From contig JAJFHQ010000068.1 in NCBI GenBank assembly GCA_021775525.1, forward strand, positions 24,208 to 88,207: a stretch of 64,000 nucleotides of DNA. The letters are read 5' to 3'. The notes beneath the pieces were generated by a model. That model made no database searches. It was not told where the DNA came from and saw only the letters and a program-made list of their open reading frames with translations. The stretch comes from Hyphomicrobiales bacterium. Its GTDB lineage: Bacteria; Pseudomonadota; Alphaproteobacteria; Rhizobiales; Methyloligellaceae. Positions within the stretch are counted from its first letter, which is position 1; each line of letters begins with the position of its first letter. The translations under genes and the position numbers were made by a program. This document shows positions 36,243-48,343 of this stretch, piece by piece.

Positions 36243-37619
36243 ATGGCGACCGAAATTCTGATGCCGGCTCTCTCGCCGACGATGGAAGAGGGCAAGCTCT
36301 CAAAGTGGCTTGTCAAAGAAGGGGACAGCGTTCAGTCCGGCGATGTCATTGCCGAGATTGAAACCGACAAGGCCACCATGGAAGTGGAGGCGGTCGATGA
36401 AGGCACGCTTGCCAAAATTCTGGTTGAGGAAGGTACCGAGAGCGTAAAGGTCAATACGCCGATCGCAGTTATTGCCGAAGAGGGCGAAGAGGTTTCAGCT
36501 GAAGCGCCATCAGCAGCCCCGGTTGAAGCAGCGGCCCCACCTCCAGAGGCAAAGCCAGCCTCATCCCCTGAACCCGCACCCGCTGCCCCGGCAGTGATGG
36601 CGGCGGCGGATCCTGAAATTTCCCCGGACACCGAAAGCTCACCCTTGACCGTGCGCGAAGCTCTGCGCGATGCCATGGCGGAAGAAATGCGCCGGGATGG
36701 CGATGTCTTCCTGATGGGTGAGGAAGTGGCGCAATATCAGGGCGCCTACAAGGTAAGTCAGGGGTTGCTGGATGAGTTTGGCGACCGGCGCGTCATCGAT
36801 ACACCCATCACCGAGCATGGCTTTTGCGGCATCGGCGTGGGTGCTGCATTGGCTGGCTTGAAACCCATTGTCGAGTTCATGACCTGGAATTTCGCCATGC
36901 AGGCGATCGACCACATCATTAATTCCGCCGCCAAGACACTGTATATGTCAGGTGGCCAGATGGGATGCCCGATCGTGTTCCGCGGCGCCAATGGCGCAGC
37001 TGCGCGCGTGGCCGCCCAGCACAGCCAATGCTACTCGGCCTGGTATGCCCATGTTCCGGGTCTGAAGGTAATTGCACCTTACACGGCCTCTGACGCCAAG
37101 GGCCTGCTAAAGGCTGCAATCCGCGACCCGAATCCAATCGTGTTCCTGGAAAATGAACTCCTCTACGGCCAGAGCTTCGATGTGCCCAAGGATGACGATT
37201 GGGTCTTGCCTATTGGCAAGGCCAAGGTGGTCCGGGAGGGAAGCGATGTGACACTGGTCTCTTTCTCTCATGGCATGGCCTACACGTTGGAAGCCGCGGA
37301 AGTTTTAAGCGGGGAGGGCATCAAAGCAGAAGTCATTGATTTGCGCACCCTACGCCCACTCGACATGGCAACAATTATAGATTCGGTGAAAAAGACCAAC
37401 CGGATCGTGACGGTCGAGGAAGCCTGGCCGGTCTGCTCCATCGGCTCCGAAATATGTTCCTCAGTTGCACGGGATGCGTTCGATTATCTCGACGCGCCCC
37501 CAACACAAGTATCGGGTGCAGATGTTCCCATGCCTTATGCCGCCAACCTTGAAGCGCTTGCATTGCCGAGCGCAGGGCAAGTGGCCGATGCCGCGCGTGC
37601 AGTTTGTTACGCGAAGTGA
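36243..37619 (+). CDS. pdhB: Pyruvate dehydrogenase E1 beta subunit with N-terminal lipoyl domain
   Basis: Lipoyl domain [16 protein letters not shown] followed by TPP-dependent E1 beta [42 protein letters not shown]. Confidence 0.96.
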   Translation: MATEILMPALSPTMEEGKLSKWLVKEGDSVQSGDVIAEIETDKATMEVEAVDEGTLAKILVEEGTESVKVNTPIAVIAEEGEEVSAEAPSAAPVEAAAPPPEAKPASSPEPAPAAPAVMAAADPEISPDTESSPLTVREALRDAMAEEMRRDGDVFLMGEEVAQYQGAYKVSQGLLDEFGDRRVIDTPITEHGFCGIGVGAALAGLKPIVEFMTWNFAMQAIDHIINSAAKTLYMSGGQMGCPIVFRGANGAAARVAAQHSQCYSAWYAHVPGLKVIAPYTASDAKGLLKAAIRDPNPIVFLENELLYGQSFDVPKDDDWVLPIGKAKVVREGSDVTLVSFSHGMAYTLEAAEVLSGEGIKAEVIDLRTLRPLDMATIIDSVKKTNRIVTVEEAWPVCSIGSEICSSVARDAFDYLDAPPTQVSGADVPMPYAANLEALALPSAGQVADAARAVCYAK

Positions 37620-37667
37620 ATACAGGCTGTGGTCCGGAAGAATTCCAGGAATTAAAGAGAGGCCCCG

Positions 37668-39035
37668 ATGCCCATTGAAATTTTGATGCCAGCGCTCTCG
37701 CCGACCATGGAAGATGGCAAACTTGCCAAATGGATGGTCAAGGAAGGCGATACGGTTTCTTCCGGTGATGTTCTGGCTGAGATCGAGACCGACAAGGCAA
37801 CCATGGAAGTCGAGGCGGTCGATGAGGGCGTCATTGGAAAAATCCTCATCGGCGAAGGCACCGAACACGTGGCCGTGAACAAGCCCATTGCTGTTCTGCT
37901 TGAAGAAGGGGAGGACAACAGCGCTCTGGAAGGTTTTGAAGGGGGCGGCGTACAGCCTGCAGCCGCAACTCCCGAGACGCAAACACCCACTCCGACGGCA
38001 GGTCCTGCACCTGAACCAGAACCGGCAACCTCATCCCAACCGACGGCAGCCCCTGCATCTAGCACGTCCAATGGCCAGGGTGGGCGCGTCATCGCTTCAC
38101 CGCTCGCGCGCAGATTGGCGAGAGACGGCAATCTGGACCTCTCAGGCTTGAAGGGCAGTGGGCCAAACGGACGCATCGTCAAGCAGGATGTTGAAAAAGC
38201 ACTTGCTGGCGGAGCAGCACCGGCTGCTCCTGCTGCTGAGGCGACTTCGGCCGGGCAGGTCATGCCCGCCACAATGCCTTCGTCTGCTTCGATCCCCGCC
38301 ATGGCGGACGATGAAATTCTGGCGCTTTATGAGCCCGGCACATATGAAGTCGTGCCTCATGACAATATGCGCCGCATCATCGCCACGCGTCTGACACAAG
38401 CAAAATCGACAATCCCGCATTTTTATCTGTCGCTGGATTGCAGGCTCGATGCGCTGCTCGCCGCGCGCCAGCGCCTCAACGCAATGAGCGCGCCGGAGGG
38501 ACCGAACGCCTTCAAGATTTCCGTCAATGATATGATCATCAAGGCCATGGCCATGGCGCTTCAGAAGGTGCCGGATGCGAATGCCACCTGGACGGAGCAG
38601 GGGGTCCTGCGCCACCGCTCGTCCGATGTCGGCGTTGCGGTTGCCATTGATGGTGGGCTGTTCACCCCGGTCATCCGCCATGGTGAAGTCAAAAGCCTGT
38701 CGGAAATTTCCAACGAGATGAAAGATCTTGCAGGTCGCGCCCGTAACCGCCGTTTGGCGCCCCACGAATATCAGGGCGGCACCACGTCGATTTCCAATCT
38801 CGGAATGATGGGCATCAAGTCGTTCGACGCGGTTATTAATCCGCCGCACTCGTCAATCCTGGCTGTAGGGGCGGGTGAGAAACGACCAATCATCAAAAAT
38901 GACAGCATTGAAGTCGCAACCATGATGAGTTGCACCCTGTCTTGTGACCATCGTGTTGTCGATGGCGCACTAGGCGCAGAACTTCTCGATGCCTTCAAGG
39001 GATTCATCGAAGAGCCTGTAACGATGCTGGTTTAA
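37668..39035 (+). CDS. pdhC: Pyruvate dehydrogenase E2, dihydrolipoamide acetyltransferase
   Basis: Lipoyl domain, Ala/Pro linker, peripheral-subunit-binding motif, catalytic domain ending [31 protein letters not shown]. Confidence 0.96.
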   Translation: MPIEILMPALSPTMEDGKLAKWMVKEGDTVSSGDVLAEIETDKATMEVEAVDEGVIGKILIGEGTEHVAVNKPIAVLLEEGEDNSALEGFEGGGVQPAAATPETQTPTPTAGPAPEPEPATSSQPTAAPASSTSNGQGGRVIASPLARRLARDGNLDLSGLKGSGPNGRIVKQDVEKALAGGAAPAAPAAEATSAGQVMPATMPSSASIPAMADDEILALYEPGTYEVVPHDNMRRIIATRLTQAKSTIPHFYLSLDCRLDALLAARQRLNAMSAPEGPNAFKISVNDMIIKAMAMALQKVPDANATWTEQGVLRHRSSDVGVAVAIDGGLFTPVIRHGEVKSLSEISNEMKDLAGRARNRRLAPHEYQGGTTSISNLGMMGIKSFDAVINPPHSSILAVGAGEKRPIIKNDSIEVATMMSCTLSCDHRVVDGALGAELLDAFKGFIEEPVTMLV

Positions 39036-39092
39036 GGCGGAGCGTCAACCACCACTTCTTGTCTGTGCAGCAACCCCTATTGGAGAGGCCAA

Positions 39093-40499
39093 ATGTCTGA
39101 AAACACCTTCGATCTGGCCGTCATCGGAGGCGGACCTGGCGGTTATGTCGCCGCCATTCGCGCAGCCCAACTGGGCATGAACGCTTGCGTCATTGAACGC
39201 GAGCATCTTGGCGGCATTTGTCTGAACTGGGGATGCATTCCGACGAAAGCGCTCCTGCGCAGTTCGGAGCTCTATCATCTGTTCAACCATGCGGACGAAT
39301 TCGGATTGTCTGCCAGTAATATAGAGTTTGATATTGAGAAAATAATCAAACGTAGCCGCACGGTCTCAAAAAGGCTGACAGGCGGTGTTGGTTACCTCAT
39401 GAAAAAGAACAAAATTACAGTCTTTGACGGCACGGCAAAACTCAAGGGTAAGGGTGTTATTGGTGTGTCTGGGCAGGACGGCGAAGCGCAGCCTGATGTG
39501 CAGGCAAAACACATCATCGTCGCCACGGGCGCTCGGGCACGCTCACTGCCAAACCTTGAGGGAGATGGCAAGCTGGTCTGGACCTACAAGGAAGCCATGA
39601 TCCCTGACCATATGCCCAAATCGCTGCTGGTGGTGGGCTCAGGCGCCATTGGCATCGAGTTCGCGAGTTTCTACCGCACGCTGGGCGCTGAAGTGACGGT
39701 CGTCGAGGTCATGGACCGGGTGCTGCCGGTCGAGGATGAAGAGATCTCTGACCTTGCCCAAAAAGCGTTTGAGAAACAAGGCATGAATATTTTCACTGGC
39801 ACGACCGTGGAAGGTCTGGTGAAGGGCGAGAACAGTGTCACGGCAACGCTCAAAAAGGCCGATGGCTCATCTGAAGCCATCACTGTAGAACGGGTCATCC
39901 TCGCTATCGGCATTACCGGCAATGTGGAAGACATCGGCCTCGAGGAGGCCGGCGTCAAAGTTGATCGTGGGCATGTTGTCATCGATGAGTGGTGCCGCAC
40001 AGACGTTGATGGCGTTTATGCTATTGGCGATGTCGCAGGCCCGCCATGGCTCGCGCACAAGGCAAGCCATGAAGGTGTAATATGCGTTGAAAAAATAGCC
40101 GGCGTTGATGGAGTCCACCCGCTGGACACCTCGAACATACCGGGCTGCACCTATTGCTGGCCGCAGGTCGCCAGCATCGGTATGACAGAACAGAAGGCTA
40201 AGGAAGAAGGGCGTGAAGTAAAGGTCGGCCGCTTCCCCTACCAGGGCAATGGTAAGGCCATCGCCCTTGGCGAGACTGACGGACTGGTCAAAACCATTTT
40301 CGATGCAAAGACCGGCGAGTTGCTCGGAGCGCATATGATCGGTGCAGAAGTGACTGAACTGATTCAGGGTTACGGCGTGGCCAAAACGCTGGAAACCACG
40401 GAAGCGGAACTCATGCACACCGTCTTCCCCCATCCCACGCTGTCAGAAATGATGCATGAATCCGTCCTCGACGCCTACGGGCGAGTAATGCATATTTAG
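39093..40499 (+). CDS. lpdA: Dihydrolipoyl dehydrogenase
   Basis: GGGPGGYVAAIRAAQLG, GGICLNWGCIPTKALL, HPHPTLSE-type interface (HTVFPHPTLSEMMHES). Confidence 0.96.
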   Translation: MSENTFDLAVIGGGPGGYVAAIRAAQLGMNACVIEREHLGGICLNWGCIPTKALLRSSELYHLFNHADEFGLSASNIEFDIEKIIKRSRTVSKRLTGGVGYLMKKNKITVFDGTAKLKGKGVIGVSGQDGEAQPDVQAKHIIVATGARARSLPNLEGDGKLVWTYKEAMIPDHMPKSLLVVGSGAIGIEFASFYRTLGAEVTVVEVMDRVLPVEDEEISDLAQKAFEKQGMNIFTGTTVEGLVKGENSVTATLKKADGSSEAITVERVILAIGITGNVEDIGLEEAGVKVDRGHVVIDEWCRTDVDGVYAIGDVAGPPWLAHKASHEGVICVEKIAGVDGVHPLDTSNIPGCTYCWPQVASIGMTEQKAKEEGREVKVGRFPYQGNGKAIALGETDGLVKTIFDAKTGELLGAHMIGAEVTELIQGYGVAKTLETTEAELMHTVFPHPTLSEMMHESVLDAYGRVMHI

Positions 40500-40538
40500 C
40501 GGTCACAGTCAGGACTGGACAAAGAAGGGTCAGTACAG

Positions 40539-40811
40539 ATGGAATCACATGGTTTGCTAGGAATGCCGGGAGTTGGATTTTTCGGCATGTTGTTTATCGG
40601 GATCATTGCCGGATACGTGGCTGAAAAAATTACCGCCAGCGACCACGGCCTGTTCACAAACCTTCTGGTCGGCATTGCCGGCGCATTTGTCGGCGGAACA
40701 TTGGCCACGACACTTGGCGTTCATGTCTACGGGTTCCTGGGCTCGCTGCTCACCGCGTCTGTTGGCGCGGTGATCGTGTTGTGGGTCTGGCGCCGCGTCA
40801 CATCGGGTTAA
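40539..40811 (+). CDS. GlsB/YeaQ/YmgE-like small membrane protein (1 of 3)
   Basis: Three hydrophobic segments, Gly-rich: GMLFIGIIAGYVAEKI...LLVGIAGAFVGGTLA...VIVLWVWRRV. Confidence 0.7.
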   Translation: MESHGLLGMPGVGFFGMLFIGIIAGYVAEKITASDHGLFTNLLVGIAGAFVGGTLATTLGVHVYGFLGSLLTASVGAVIVLWVWRRVTSG

Positions 40812-40825
40812 AAGGAGACACGCAC

Positions 40826-41065
40826 ATGGAACTGATTATTTTTCTGGTCGTCGGCCTGATTGCCGGGTTTATCGCCGCCCATTTCATGGGAGCAAAGCAG
40901 GATTTGGTCACCAATCTGATTGTTGGTGTAGTGGGAGCTGTTATTGGCGGGATCATCGCCGGCGTGCTTGGTATTGCAGCCTATGGACTTATCGGACGCA
41001 TTGTTATTGCAACGCTTGGCGCAATGCTGACCCTGTTCGTCTGGCGGAAATATAAAAGCCGTTAG
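40826..41065 (+). CDS. GlsB/YeaQ/YmgE-like small membrane protein (2 of 3)
   Basis: MELIIFLVVGLIAGFIAAHFMG...LIVGVVGAVIGGIIAGVLG...LTLFVWRKYKSR; start at MELI after AGGAGA. Confidence 0.75.
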   Translation: MELIIFLVVGLIAGFIAAHFMGAKQDLVTNLIVGVVGAVIGGIIAGVLGIAAYGLIGRIVIATLGAMLTLFVWRKYKSR

Positions 41066-41097
41066 GCTTATCAGATCCGCAGATCAGGAACACACGA

Positions 41098-41343
41098 ATG
41101 GACCCCTTCAGCATCCTCATGTTCGTGGCCGTCGGGCTGATCGCAAGTCATGTGGCGCATAAAACCAGCGAAGGCGAGATAACGCTTCCCCCGGCACTTT
41201 CGTTCGGGCTTGCGGGGGCGCTTGTTGGTGGCATTGCCGCGGTGGAAGCCGGTATGGAATTCTATGCCATTCTCGGCCCGATGGTTGTTGCAACCGGATG
41301 TGCCACTGTGTGCCTCCTGACATGGCGGCAATTGCAGGCTTAA
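41098..41343 (+). CDS. Small membrane protein, divergent GlsB-like (3 of 3)
   Basis: MDPFSILMFVAVGLIASHVAHKT...SFGLAGALVGGIAAVEAG...CLLTWRQLQA; same strand and spacing as its two neighbours. Confidence 0.6.
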   Translation: MDPFSILMFVAVGLIASHVAHKTSEGEITLPPALSFGLAGALVGGIAAVEAGMEFYAILGPMVVATGCATVCLLTWRQLQA

Positions 41344-41361
41344 GGCACGGACAGGTTTTCC

Positions 41362-42327
41362 ATGGTGACGATCCTCGATACGGTCTCGAAAGCAAAGCAG
41401 GAGCGACCGCGCCATCCTGAAAAACTCGGGAATCCTGATACGCCCCTGTTGCGTAAGCCGTCGTGGATTCGGGTCAAGGCACCCGGATCGCCGGTCTATA
41501 ACGAAACCCGGGCGATCATGCGCGAAAACGGGCTGCACACGGTGTGCGAAGAAGCAGGATGCCCCAACATCGGCGAATGCTGGTCCAAGAAACACGCCAC
41601 CATGATGATCATGGGCGACACCTGCACGCGCGCCTGCGCATTCTGCAATGTGCGCACGGGCCAGCCGGAACCGCTTGATGCATCGGAACCTGAGAATGTG
41701 GGGCGCGCCGTTTCCAAGCTGGGGCTCAACCACGTAGTCATCACATCAGTTGACCGCGATGACCTTGAAGATGGCGGTGCTACACATTTTGCCAAAGTTA
41801 TTGCCGCCACGCGAAAGCTATCACCGGGCACTACCATCGAAGTTCTGACACCCGATTTCCTGCGCAAGGATGGGGCTATCGAAACCGTGGCCGACGCGAA
41901 GCCCGATGTGTTCAACCACAATCTTGAAACCGTGCCCTCGCTTTATATTTCAATACGTCCCGGCGCGCGTTACTTCCATTCGCTCAGGTTGCTGCAGCAG
42001 GTAAAGGAACGCGACACGAGCATGTTCACCAAATCAGGCATCATGGTGGGGCTGGGCGAGGAGCGTCACGAAGTGCTGCAGGTGATGGACGATTTGCGCG
42101 CCGCAAATGTCGATTTCCTGACCATTGGCCAATATCTCCAACCGACCCGGAAGCATGCAGCCGTTGAACGCTTCGTCACGCCCGATGAATTCAAGGCCTA
42201 TGAACGCATGGCTTACGGCAAGGGTTTTCTGCTTGTATCCTCAAGCCCACTGACCCGCTCGTCTTATCATGCGGGTGACGATTTTGCCCGCTTGCGGGAT
42301 GCTCGCACCTCTTCAATGGCAGGCTAG
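41362..42327 (+). CDS. lipA: Lipoyl synthase
   Basis: [22 protein letters not shown] radical SAM motif, [17 protein letters not shown]. Confidence 0.97.
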   Translation: MVTILDTVSKAKQERPRHPEKLGNPDTPLLRKPSWIRVKAPGSPVYNETRAIMRENGLHTVCEEAGCPNIGECWSKKHATMMIMGDTCTRACAFCNVRTGQPEPLDASEPENVGRAVSKLGLNHVVITSVDRDDLEDGGATHFAKVIAATRKLSPGTTIEVLTPDFLRKDGAIETVADAKPDVFNHNLETVPSLYISIRPGARYFHSLRLLQQVKERDTSMFTKSGIMVGLGEERHEVLQVMDDLRAANVDFLTIGQYLQPTRKHAAVERFVTPDEFKAYERMAYGKGFLLVSSSPLTRSSYHAGDDFARLRDARTSSMAG

Positions 42328-42343
42328 AAAGCACATACCCATC

Positions 42344-42829
42344 ATGAAGACGTTCCAGAGCTCGCGCCGGGTCGCACACTCGGCCAATGACATGTACGCA
42401 CTGGTGGCCGATGTCGAGCGGTACCCTGAGTTTTTACCGCTTTGCAAGGCGCTGAAATTACGCTCCCGTGACACAATTGAGGGCAAAGACATCCTCACTG
42501 CCGACATGACGGTCGCTTACAAGATTTTCAGTGAAACTTTTACCAGCCGCGTGACGCTTGAGCCTAACGGCCCGAAGATTCTCGTTGAATATATGAACGG
42601 CCCATTCAGCCACATGGAAAACCGGTGGGATTTCCGTGCTGTTGGTGAGAGTGAGTGCGAGGTTGATTTCTATATCGCCTACGAATTTAACGCCGGGCCG
42701 TTGGGGCTGATGATGGGGACGATGTTTGACCAGGCGTTTGGCAAGTTCGCCGAGGCTTTCGAAAAACGAGCCGATGTCGTTTACGGCAAAAACGATGTCA
42801 CAAATCATGCCCGCCTGGGCGGTTGCTAG
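42344..42829 (+). CDS. Coenzyme Q-binding protein COQ10 / RatA-like START-domain protein
   Basis: HSANDMYALVADVERYPEFLPLCKAL, ...VDFYIAYEFNAGPLGLMMGTMFDQAFGKFAEAFEKRA. Confidence 0.88.
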   Translation: MKTFQSSRRVAHSANDMYALVADVERYPEFLPLCKALKLRSRDTIEGKDILTADMTVAYKIFSETFTSRVTLEPNGPKILVEYMNGPFSHMENRWDFRAVGESECEVDFYIAYEFNAGPLGLMMGTMFDQAFGKFAEAFEKRADVVYGKNDVTNHARLGGC

Positions 42830-42836
42830 CTCCAGC

Positions 42837-43325
42837 TTAAATCATTGAGCGAACAAGCCTCAAAGCCTCCACCACCGACCGCTGACGGATCTGGCTGCGA
42901 CCAACATCACCGAATGTGCAGCAAAGATGGTTGACAGTGCCGCCACGGCGTGCGGTGGCTATGTGGACAAGGCCAACGGGTTTCTCCGAGCTCCCGCCAC
43001 CAGGACCCGCGACACCGGTTACCGACACTGATAATCCGGCAGGTGAATAGGCCAGTGCACCCTCTGCCATGGCGCAAGCGACTTCCATGCTTACTGCCCC
43101 ATGCGCCTCGATTAATTCTTCCGGCACGCCCAACATTTGCGTTTTTGCTGAGTTGGAATAGGTCACGAACCCGCGCTCGAACACGTCAGATGATCCCGCG
43201 ACTTCGGTCAGGCAGGCACTGATCAGCCCTCCAGTACAGGATTCGGCTGTTGTCAGAGTCAGCTCCTCTGCCCGCAACTCCTCGAGCAGCAGGGTCGCAG
43301 TTTGAATCAGATCAGGTGTTGGCAT
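42837..43325 (-). CDS. CinA C-terminal family nicotinamide-nucleotide amidohydrolase
   Basis: LTTAESCTGGLISACLTEVAGSSDVFERGFVTYSNSAKTQMLGV, VTGVAGPGGGSSEKPVGLVH. Confidence 0.92.
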   Translation of the reverse strand: MPTPDLIQTATLLLEELRAEELTLTTAESCTGGLISACLTEVAGSSDVFERGFVTYSNSAKTQMLGVPEELIEAHGAVSMEVACAMAEGALAYSPAGLSVSVTGVAGPGGGSSEKPVGLVHIATARRGGTVNHLCCTFGDVGRSQIRQRSVVEALRLVRSMI

Positions 43326-43337
43326 AAGGCATCCCCC

Positions 43338-44516
43338 TTAGCCGAATTGAATCATGGCCGTTGCCTGCGCCGCTATACCTTCACCGCGCCCGGTGAACCC
43401 CAAACCTTCCGTGGTTGTTGCCTTAACGCTCACCCGCTCCAGTTCAATTTTGAGAATATCGGCTACGCAGGCCCGCATCCTTTCGCGATGCGGACCAATT
43501 TTTGGCGTTTCACAAATGAGAGTGATGTCCACATTGACAATCCGCCCCCCCCGCGCACTGACCCGTTCCGCGGCATTGCTCAAGAACTGATCCGAGGCCG
43601 CATCCTTCCATTTGGGATCACCTGGCGGAAAATGCGCGCCAATATCGCCATCGCCAATGCTGCCAAGCAGCGCATCTGTCAGGGCGTGCAAGCCCACATC
43701 CGCGTCCGAGTGCCCGGCGAGTGAATTATCGTGAGGAATTTTCAGTCCGCACAACATCACATGGTCGCCATTGGTAAAGGCATGCACGTCAAAACCCTGT
43801 CCGATGCGGCATTCACCTGATTGCTCAGCATCTGACTTCAGCATGCGATCCTCAGCCAGAATGAAATCAGCCTCCGTTGTCAGCTTGATATTAGCGGGTG
43901 AACCCTCAACCAGCGCCACTTTCATCCCGTGCCACTCAGCGAGGGATGAATCATCGGTGAACTCAGTCCCTTTTGCGCGCTCCGCTACCCTGTGCGCCTC
44001 GAGCAGTTTTTCATAGTGAAATCCCTGGGGCGTTTGCACACCCCACAGGTTTGATCTGTCGACGGTTCCCTCAATGAAACCATCACTGCTTTTTTTCAGT
44101 GTGTCGGTAACGGCGAGTGCAGGGGCCGCACCTTCATTATCAGCCAGCGCGCTGATAACTCGTCCGACAAGCTCATGATCAACGAACGGTCTCGCTGCAT
44201 CATGAATTAATATGTTTCGAGGCTTCTGCCCATCAAGTCTCTCAAGCCCTGCGTGCACTGATTCTTGACGCGTAGCGCCTCCCAGGGCCGGCTCCAGAAT
44301 CTGCCCCGCAAAAGTTGAGGTGGCTTCATGATAAAGATTTCGGTCATCACCATGAATGACAATCTGAACCGCATCTACCTTGTCATGGGTTACAAATTTT
44401 TCCAGTGTGCGCGTCAGAACCGGTACGCCGCCAAGCGCGCGATATTGCTTTGGCAAGTCGCCCCCAGGGGCTCTTACACCACGCCCGCCCGCGACTATGA
44501 CCACTGCTGTTTCCAC
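43338..44516 (-). CDS. ispDF: Bifunctional IspD/IspF (MEP cytidylyltransferase / MEcPP synthase)
   Basis: N-terminal Isp[29 protein letters not shown]-terminal Isp[49 protein letters not shown]. Confidence 0.95.
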   Translation of the reverse strand: METAVVIVAGGRGVRAPGGDLPKQYRALGGVPVLTRTLEKFVTHDKVDAVQIVIHGDDRNLYHEATSTFAGQILEPALGGATRQESVHAGLERLDGQKPRNILIHDAARPFVDHELVGRVISALADNEGAAPALAVTDTLKKSSDGFIEGTVDRSNLWGVQTPQGFHYEKLLEAHRVAERAKGTEFTDDSSLAEWHGMKVALVEGSPANIKLTTEADFILAEDRMLKSDAEQSGECRIGQGFDVHAFTNGDHVMLCGLKIPHDNSLAGHSDADVGLHALTDALLGSIGDGDIGAHFPPGDPKWKDAASDQFLSNAAERVSARGGRIVNVDITLICETPKIGPHRERMRACVADILKIELERVSVKATTTEGLGFTGRGEGIAAQATAMIQFG

Positions 44517-44697
44517 TGCTTTATTTTGCTCCTGAAGTGCTTCGCCGGTCAGACTTGCATGATCCTACCGGCACATAGTCCCGCTTGCCAGCCTCAGCCC
44601 CAATGAGAAAGTGAGCTAGTGTATTGCTTAACGGGGTAATTCCAACTAGTTTGCTTACTGGATATGCATTTTTTTAACTGACTATATTTTATGCACA

Positions 44698-45732
44698 ATG
44701 TCGCAGAAAGCCAACAAATCTCAGTATCAAGCGCCTCCTGAGCCCATACGCATCGGGCCGGTGCAATTGCCCAACCGTGTTCTGCTTGCGCCCATGTCCG
44801 GGATCACAGATCTACCATTTCGTAAGCTGGCACAAGACCTTGGGGCAGGGCTTGTGGTGAGCGAGATGATAGCCAGTAAATTGCTCATCACCAACAGACG
44901 TGAGGAATTACGTCGCATTCAAAAGGGGGATGAGCGTCCCTTTGTCGTTCAGCTTGCCGGGCGCGAAGCTCAATGGATGGCGGAAGGTGCAAGGATTGCC
45001 GCTGACAATGGCGCTGACAACATCGACATAAATATGGGTTGCCCTGCCAAGCAGGTGACAAGAGGTGCTTCCGGCTCGGCGCTAATGCGCGATTTGGATC
45101 AAGCGCTCTCCTTGATAGAAGCCGTTGTAGGTGCGGTTGAATTACCGGTGACGCTCAAGATGCGCATGGGGTGGGATCACGGCAACCTGAACGCGCCTGA
45201 GTTAGCCCGGCGCGCCGAACAGGCCGGTATTAAAATGTTCACGGTCCACGGGCGCACACGCTGCCAATTCTTCAAGGGACAGGCCGACTGGGGTTTTATT
45301 TCCCAGGTCAAGAAGGCCGTCAGCGTTCCTGTTATTGCCAATGGCGATATGCGCTCCATGGCCGATATCCGCGATGCGCTTCATGCGTCTGGCGCGCATG
45401 GTGTGATGGTCGGGCGAGGATGTTATGGCAGACCCTGGTTTACAGGTCATGCTGCGAAAGCACTCGATGAGGGTGGGGTTGTCACTGCACCCTCCCTGAG
45501 CAAGCAAAAAGAAATCACGCTTCAGCACTTTGAAGACATGCTGGCTCATTACGGATTGCAGTCCGGCATCCGAAACGCGCGCAAACATCTCGGCTGGTAC
45601 GTGGAAGAATTTTTGGGGCAGGGCGATGCGGCCCGGCAGTGGCGCCGGCGCCTGTTCGAGGAAGGCGACGCTAGCCAGGTCCGATCACGTATCTCGGAAT
45701 TCTATGACCATCATATGCAAGAGGCCGCATGA
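44698..45732 (+). CDS. dusB: tRNA-dihydrouridine synthase (DusB/NifR3)
   Basis: [52 protein letters not shown]; upstream of ntrB. Confidence 0.94.
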   Translation: MSQKANKSQYQAPPEPIRIGPVQLPNRVLLAPMSGITDLPFRKLAQDLGAGLVVSEMIASKLLITNRREELRRIQKGDERPFVVQLAGREAQWMAEGARIAADNGADNIDINMGCPAKQVTRGASGSALMRDLDQALSLIEAVVGAVELPVTLKMRMGWDHGNLNAPELARRAEQAGIKMFTVHGRTRCQFFKGQADWGFISQVKKAVSVPVIANGDMRSMADIRDALHASGAHGVMVGRGCYGRPWFTGHAAKALDEGGVVTAPSLSKQKEITLQHFEDMLAHYGLQSGIRNARKHLGWYVEEFLGQGDAARQWRRRLFEEGDASQVRSRISEFYDHHMQEAA

Positions 45733-46883
45733 GCGACGTAGCCGGAATAAGAATTGAACCAGCACGAATGACCGGTGACCGGCACTTGGCGGAACACCTG
45801 CTCGACGGCCTGCCGCATCCTGTTCTCCTACTCGGCGCCGGCAATGCGATCCAGTATGCCAACGCGCCAGCTGAAATTTTCTTCCAGGCAAGCGCCACGC
45901 TTCTCCAGCGCCAAACCATGGACGATATCGTCTCATTTGGAAGCCCGCTGCTCGCGCTGATCGATCATGTCCGGCGCACCGGGATTAATGTGAATGAATA
46001 TGGCGTCGATCTGGGCTCCATTAAGGATGGCAGCCACAGGCTGGTCGATGTGTATGGTGGCCCAATTGCGGAAGCCGACGGCCAGATCATGGTGATGCTG
46101 CAACAACGCACCATGGCGCAAATGATAGAACGGCAACTGACACATCGTGGCGCCGCGCGGTCTGTTTCGGGTCTTGCCGCAGTGCTCGCCCACGAAATCA
46201 AGAACCCGCTCTCAGGTATCCGTGGCGCAGCACAGCTTCTTGAGAGCTCCCTGAGTGATGAGGACCGCTCGCTCACCCAGCTTATTTGTGCTGAATCCGA
46301 TCGTATCTGCGATCTGGTTGACCGCATGGAAGTGTTCGGTGATGAGCGCCCGCTGTCCAAGGAACCGGTCAACATTCACGACGTCATGGACCATGTGAAG
46401 AAAATTGCGCAAGCGGGTTTTGCAAGTCATATCAAGCTTGTGGAGAGTTATGACCCATCGCTTCCCGCCATTCCCGGCTCCCGCGACAAACTTGTTCAGG
46501 CCTTCCTGAACTTGGTGAAAAATGCAGCTGAAGCAATTGGCGAAAAACGCACTGACGGGCAAATCTCTCTGAGCACGGCGTTTCGACCCGGCGTGCGGCT
46601 CTCCGTTCCTGGTTCAACTGCCCGTGTTTCGCTGCCGTTGCAAATTGAAATCAGGGACAACGGACCGGGCGTACCGAGTGATTTGAGGGCCCACCTGTTC
46701 GAACCCTTTGTGACCACGAAATCATCCGGAAGCGGTCTTGGACTGGCGCTCGTCGCAAAATTTGTTGGCGATCATGGCGGCATTATCGAATGTGACAGCA
46801 CACCGCGCGGCACCATATTTCGTGCGCTGATGCCCATGCATGAGGGCAAGTTCTCCGATGATGTTTATGGAGAGGCATCATGA
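45729..46883 (+). CDS. ntrB: Nitrogen regulation sensor histidine kinase NtrB
   Basis: [24 protein letters not shown]-box, [12 protein letters not shown]-box, ATPase domain. Confidence 0.95.
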   Translation: MSDVAGIRIEPARMTGDRHLAEHLLDGLPHPVLLLGAGNAIQYANAPAEIFFQASATLLQRQTMDDIVSFGSPLLALIDHVRRTGINVNEYGVDLGSIKDGSHRLVDVYGGPIAEADGQIMVMLQQRTMAQMIERQLTHRGAARSVSGLAAVLAHEIKNPLSGIRGAAQLLESSLSDEDRSLTQLICAESDRICDLVDRMEVFGDERPLSKEPVNIHDVMDHVKKIAQAGFASHIKLVESYDPSLPAIPGSRDKLVQAFLNLVKNAAEAIGEKRTDGQISLSTAFRPGVRLSVPGSTARVSLPLQIEIRDNGPGVPSDLRAHLFEPFVTTKSSGSGLGLALVAKFVGDHGGIIECDSTPRGTIFRALMPMHEGKFSDDVYGEAS

Positions 46884-48319
46884 CCAAGGGCAATATCCTG
46901 GTAGCCGATGACGACGCCGCTATCCGCACGATCCTGAACCAGGCTTTGGCGCGTGCAGGCTATTCGCCGCGTGCGACCGGTAATGCCGCAACGCTATGGC
47001 AGTGGGCGTCGCAAGGTCAGGGAGACCTGATTATTACCGATGTAGTGATGCCTGATGAAAATGCCTTCGACCTTATTCCGAAGATCAAGAAAATCCGGCC
47101 TGATTTACCAATAGTTGTCATGAGCGCGCAAAACACGCTGATGACCGCCATCACGGCAACAGAATGCGGGGCCTATGAGTATCTGCCCAAACCGTTTGAT
47201 CTGAACGAGCTTATTTCCATCGTTGCACGTGCATTGGCCGAACCAAGGTCTGCTCCATTGCCTCAGCGAGACCCGCGTAGCGACGAGTTACCGCTGATCG
47301 GGCGTTCCGCGCCGATGCAGGAAATTTACCGCGTGTTGGCGCGCCTGACTCAAACCGACCTCACGGCGATGATCTCGGGAGAATCTGGGACCGGTAAGGA
47401 ACTCGTTGCGCGCGCTCTTCACGAATATGGCACACGACGCAATGGTCAGTTCGTGGCCATCAACATGGCGGCAATCCCTCGAGAACTCATCGAGTCCGAA
47501 CTGTTCGGTCATGAAAAGGGGGCTTTTACAGGAGCCCAGACACGCCACCATGGCCGGTTTGAACAGGCCGAAGGTGGAACGCTGTTCCTTGATGAGATCG
47601 GCGACATGCCGATGGAAGCTCAGACACGGCTGCTTCGTGTGCTTCAGGAGGGTGAATATACGACCGTAGGCGGGCGTACACCCATCAAAACCAATGTGCG
47701 CATCATTGCCGCCACCCATCGCGATCTTCAGCACCAGATAGACCAAGGCCTGTTCCGGGAGGATCTGTTTTATCGCCTCAATGTCGTGCCCCTGCGTATG
47801 CCGCCCCTACGGGAACGCAAAGAAGATCTGGCCGACCTGGCACGACACTTTATGAATCAGGCAGAAGCTGAAGGTTTGCCAGTCAAAAGCATAGATTCGG
47901 CAGCTCTTGAGCGGCTGAAACGACATCATTGGCCGGGCAATGTCCGGGAGCTCGAGAATCTGGTGCGCCGTATCGCTGCCCTGTATACTCAGGACACCAT
48001 AACGCTCGATCTGGTCGAGACCGAACTCTCTACCAACACATCGGTGAACTATGATGAGGGCGACCTGCAAAATCCGAACGTTGCCCAGTCACTCGAACTT
48101 TACCTGACGGAGTATTTTGCCAGTTTCGGAGAGGAATTACCGCCACCGGGTCTCTATCAGCGCATATTGCGAATGATCGAGCCCCCGCTCATCACCGCCG
48201 CGCTCACGTCAACTCGCGGCAACCAGATCCGAGCATCAAAACTGCTTGGTCTCAACCGCAACACCCTGCGGAAAAAGATCCGCGATCTGGAGATCAAAGT
48301 CGTTCGCACGTCAGGCTGA
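46880..48319 (+). CDS. ntrC: Nitrogen regulation response regulator NtrC
   Basis: Receiver domain, AAA+ with GESGTGKE and [14 protein letters not shown], Fis-type [20 protein letters not shown]. Confidence 0.96.
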   Translation: MTKGNILVADDDAAIRTILNQALARAGYSPRATGNAATLWQWASQGQGDLIITDVVMPDENAFDLIPKIKKIRPDLPIVVMSAQNTLMTAITATECGAYEYLPKPFDLNELISIVARALAEPRSAPLPQRDPRSDELPLIGRSAPMQEIYRVLARLTQTDLTAMISGESGTGKELVARALHEYGTRRNGQFVAINMAAIPRELIESELFGHEKGAFTGAQTRHHGRFEQAEGGTLFLDEIGDMPMEAQTRLLRVLQEGEYTTVGGRTPIKTNVRIIAATHRDLQHQIDQGLFREDLFYRLNVVPLRMPPLRERKEDLADLARHFMNQAEAEGLPVKSIDSAALERLKRHHWPGNVRELENLVRRIAALYTQDTITLDLVETELSTNTSVNYDEGDLQNPNVAQSLELYLTEYFASFGEELPPPGLYQRILRMIEPPLITAALTSTRGNQIRASKLLGLNRNTLRKKIRDLEIKVVRTSG

Positions 48320-48343
48320 CACGGAACACCAACTTTCCTCAAC

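Noticed and set aside
37652-38849. 216- and 235-aa minus-strand ORFs antisense to pdhC
   Set aside because: Long only because of GC-biased codon usage and the Ala/Pro linker; shadow ORFs.
44614-44649. CTAGT...ACTAG pair in the ispDF-dusB divergent gap
   Set aside because: 5-bp arms with a 24-nt gap are expected by chance.
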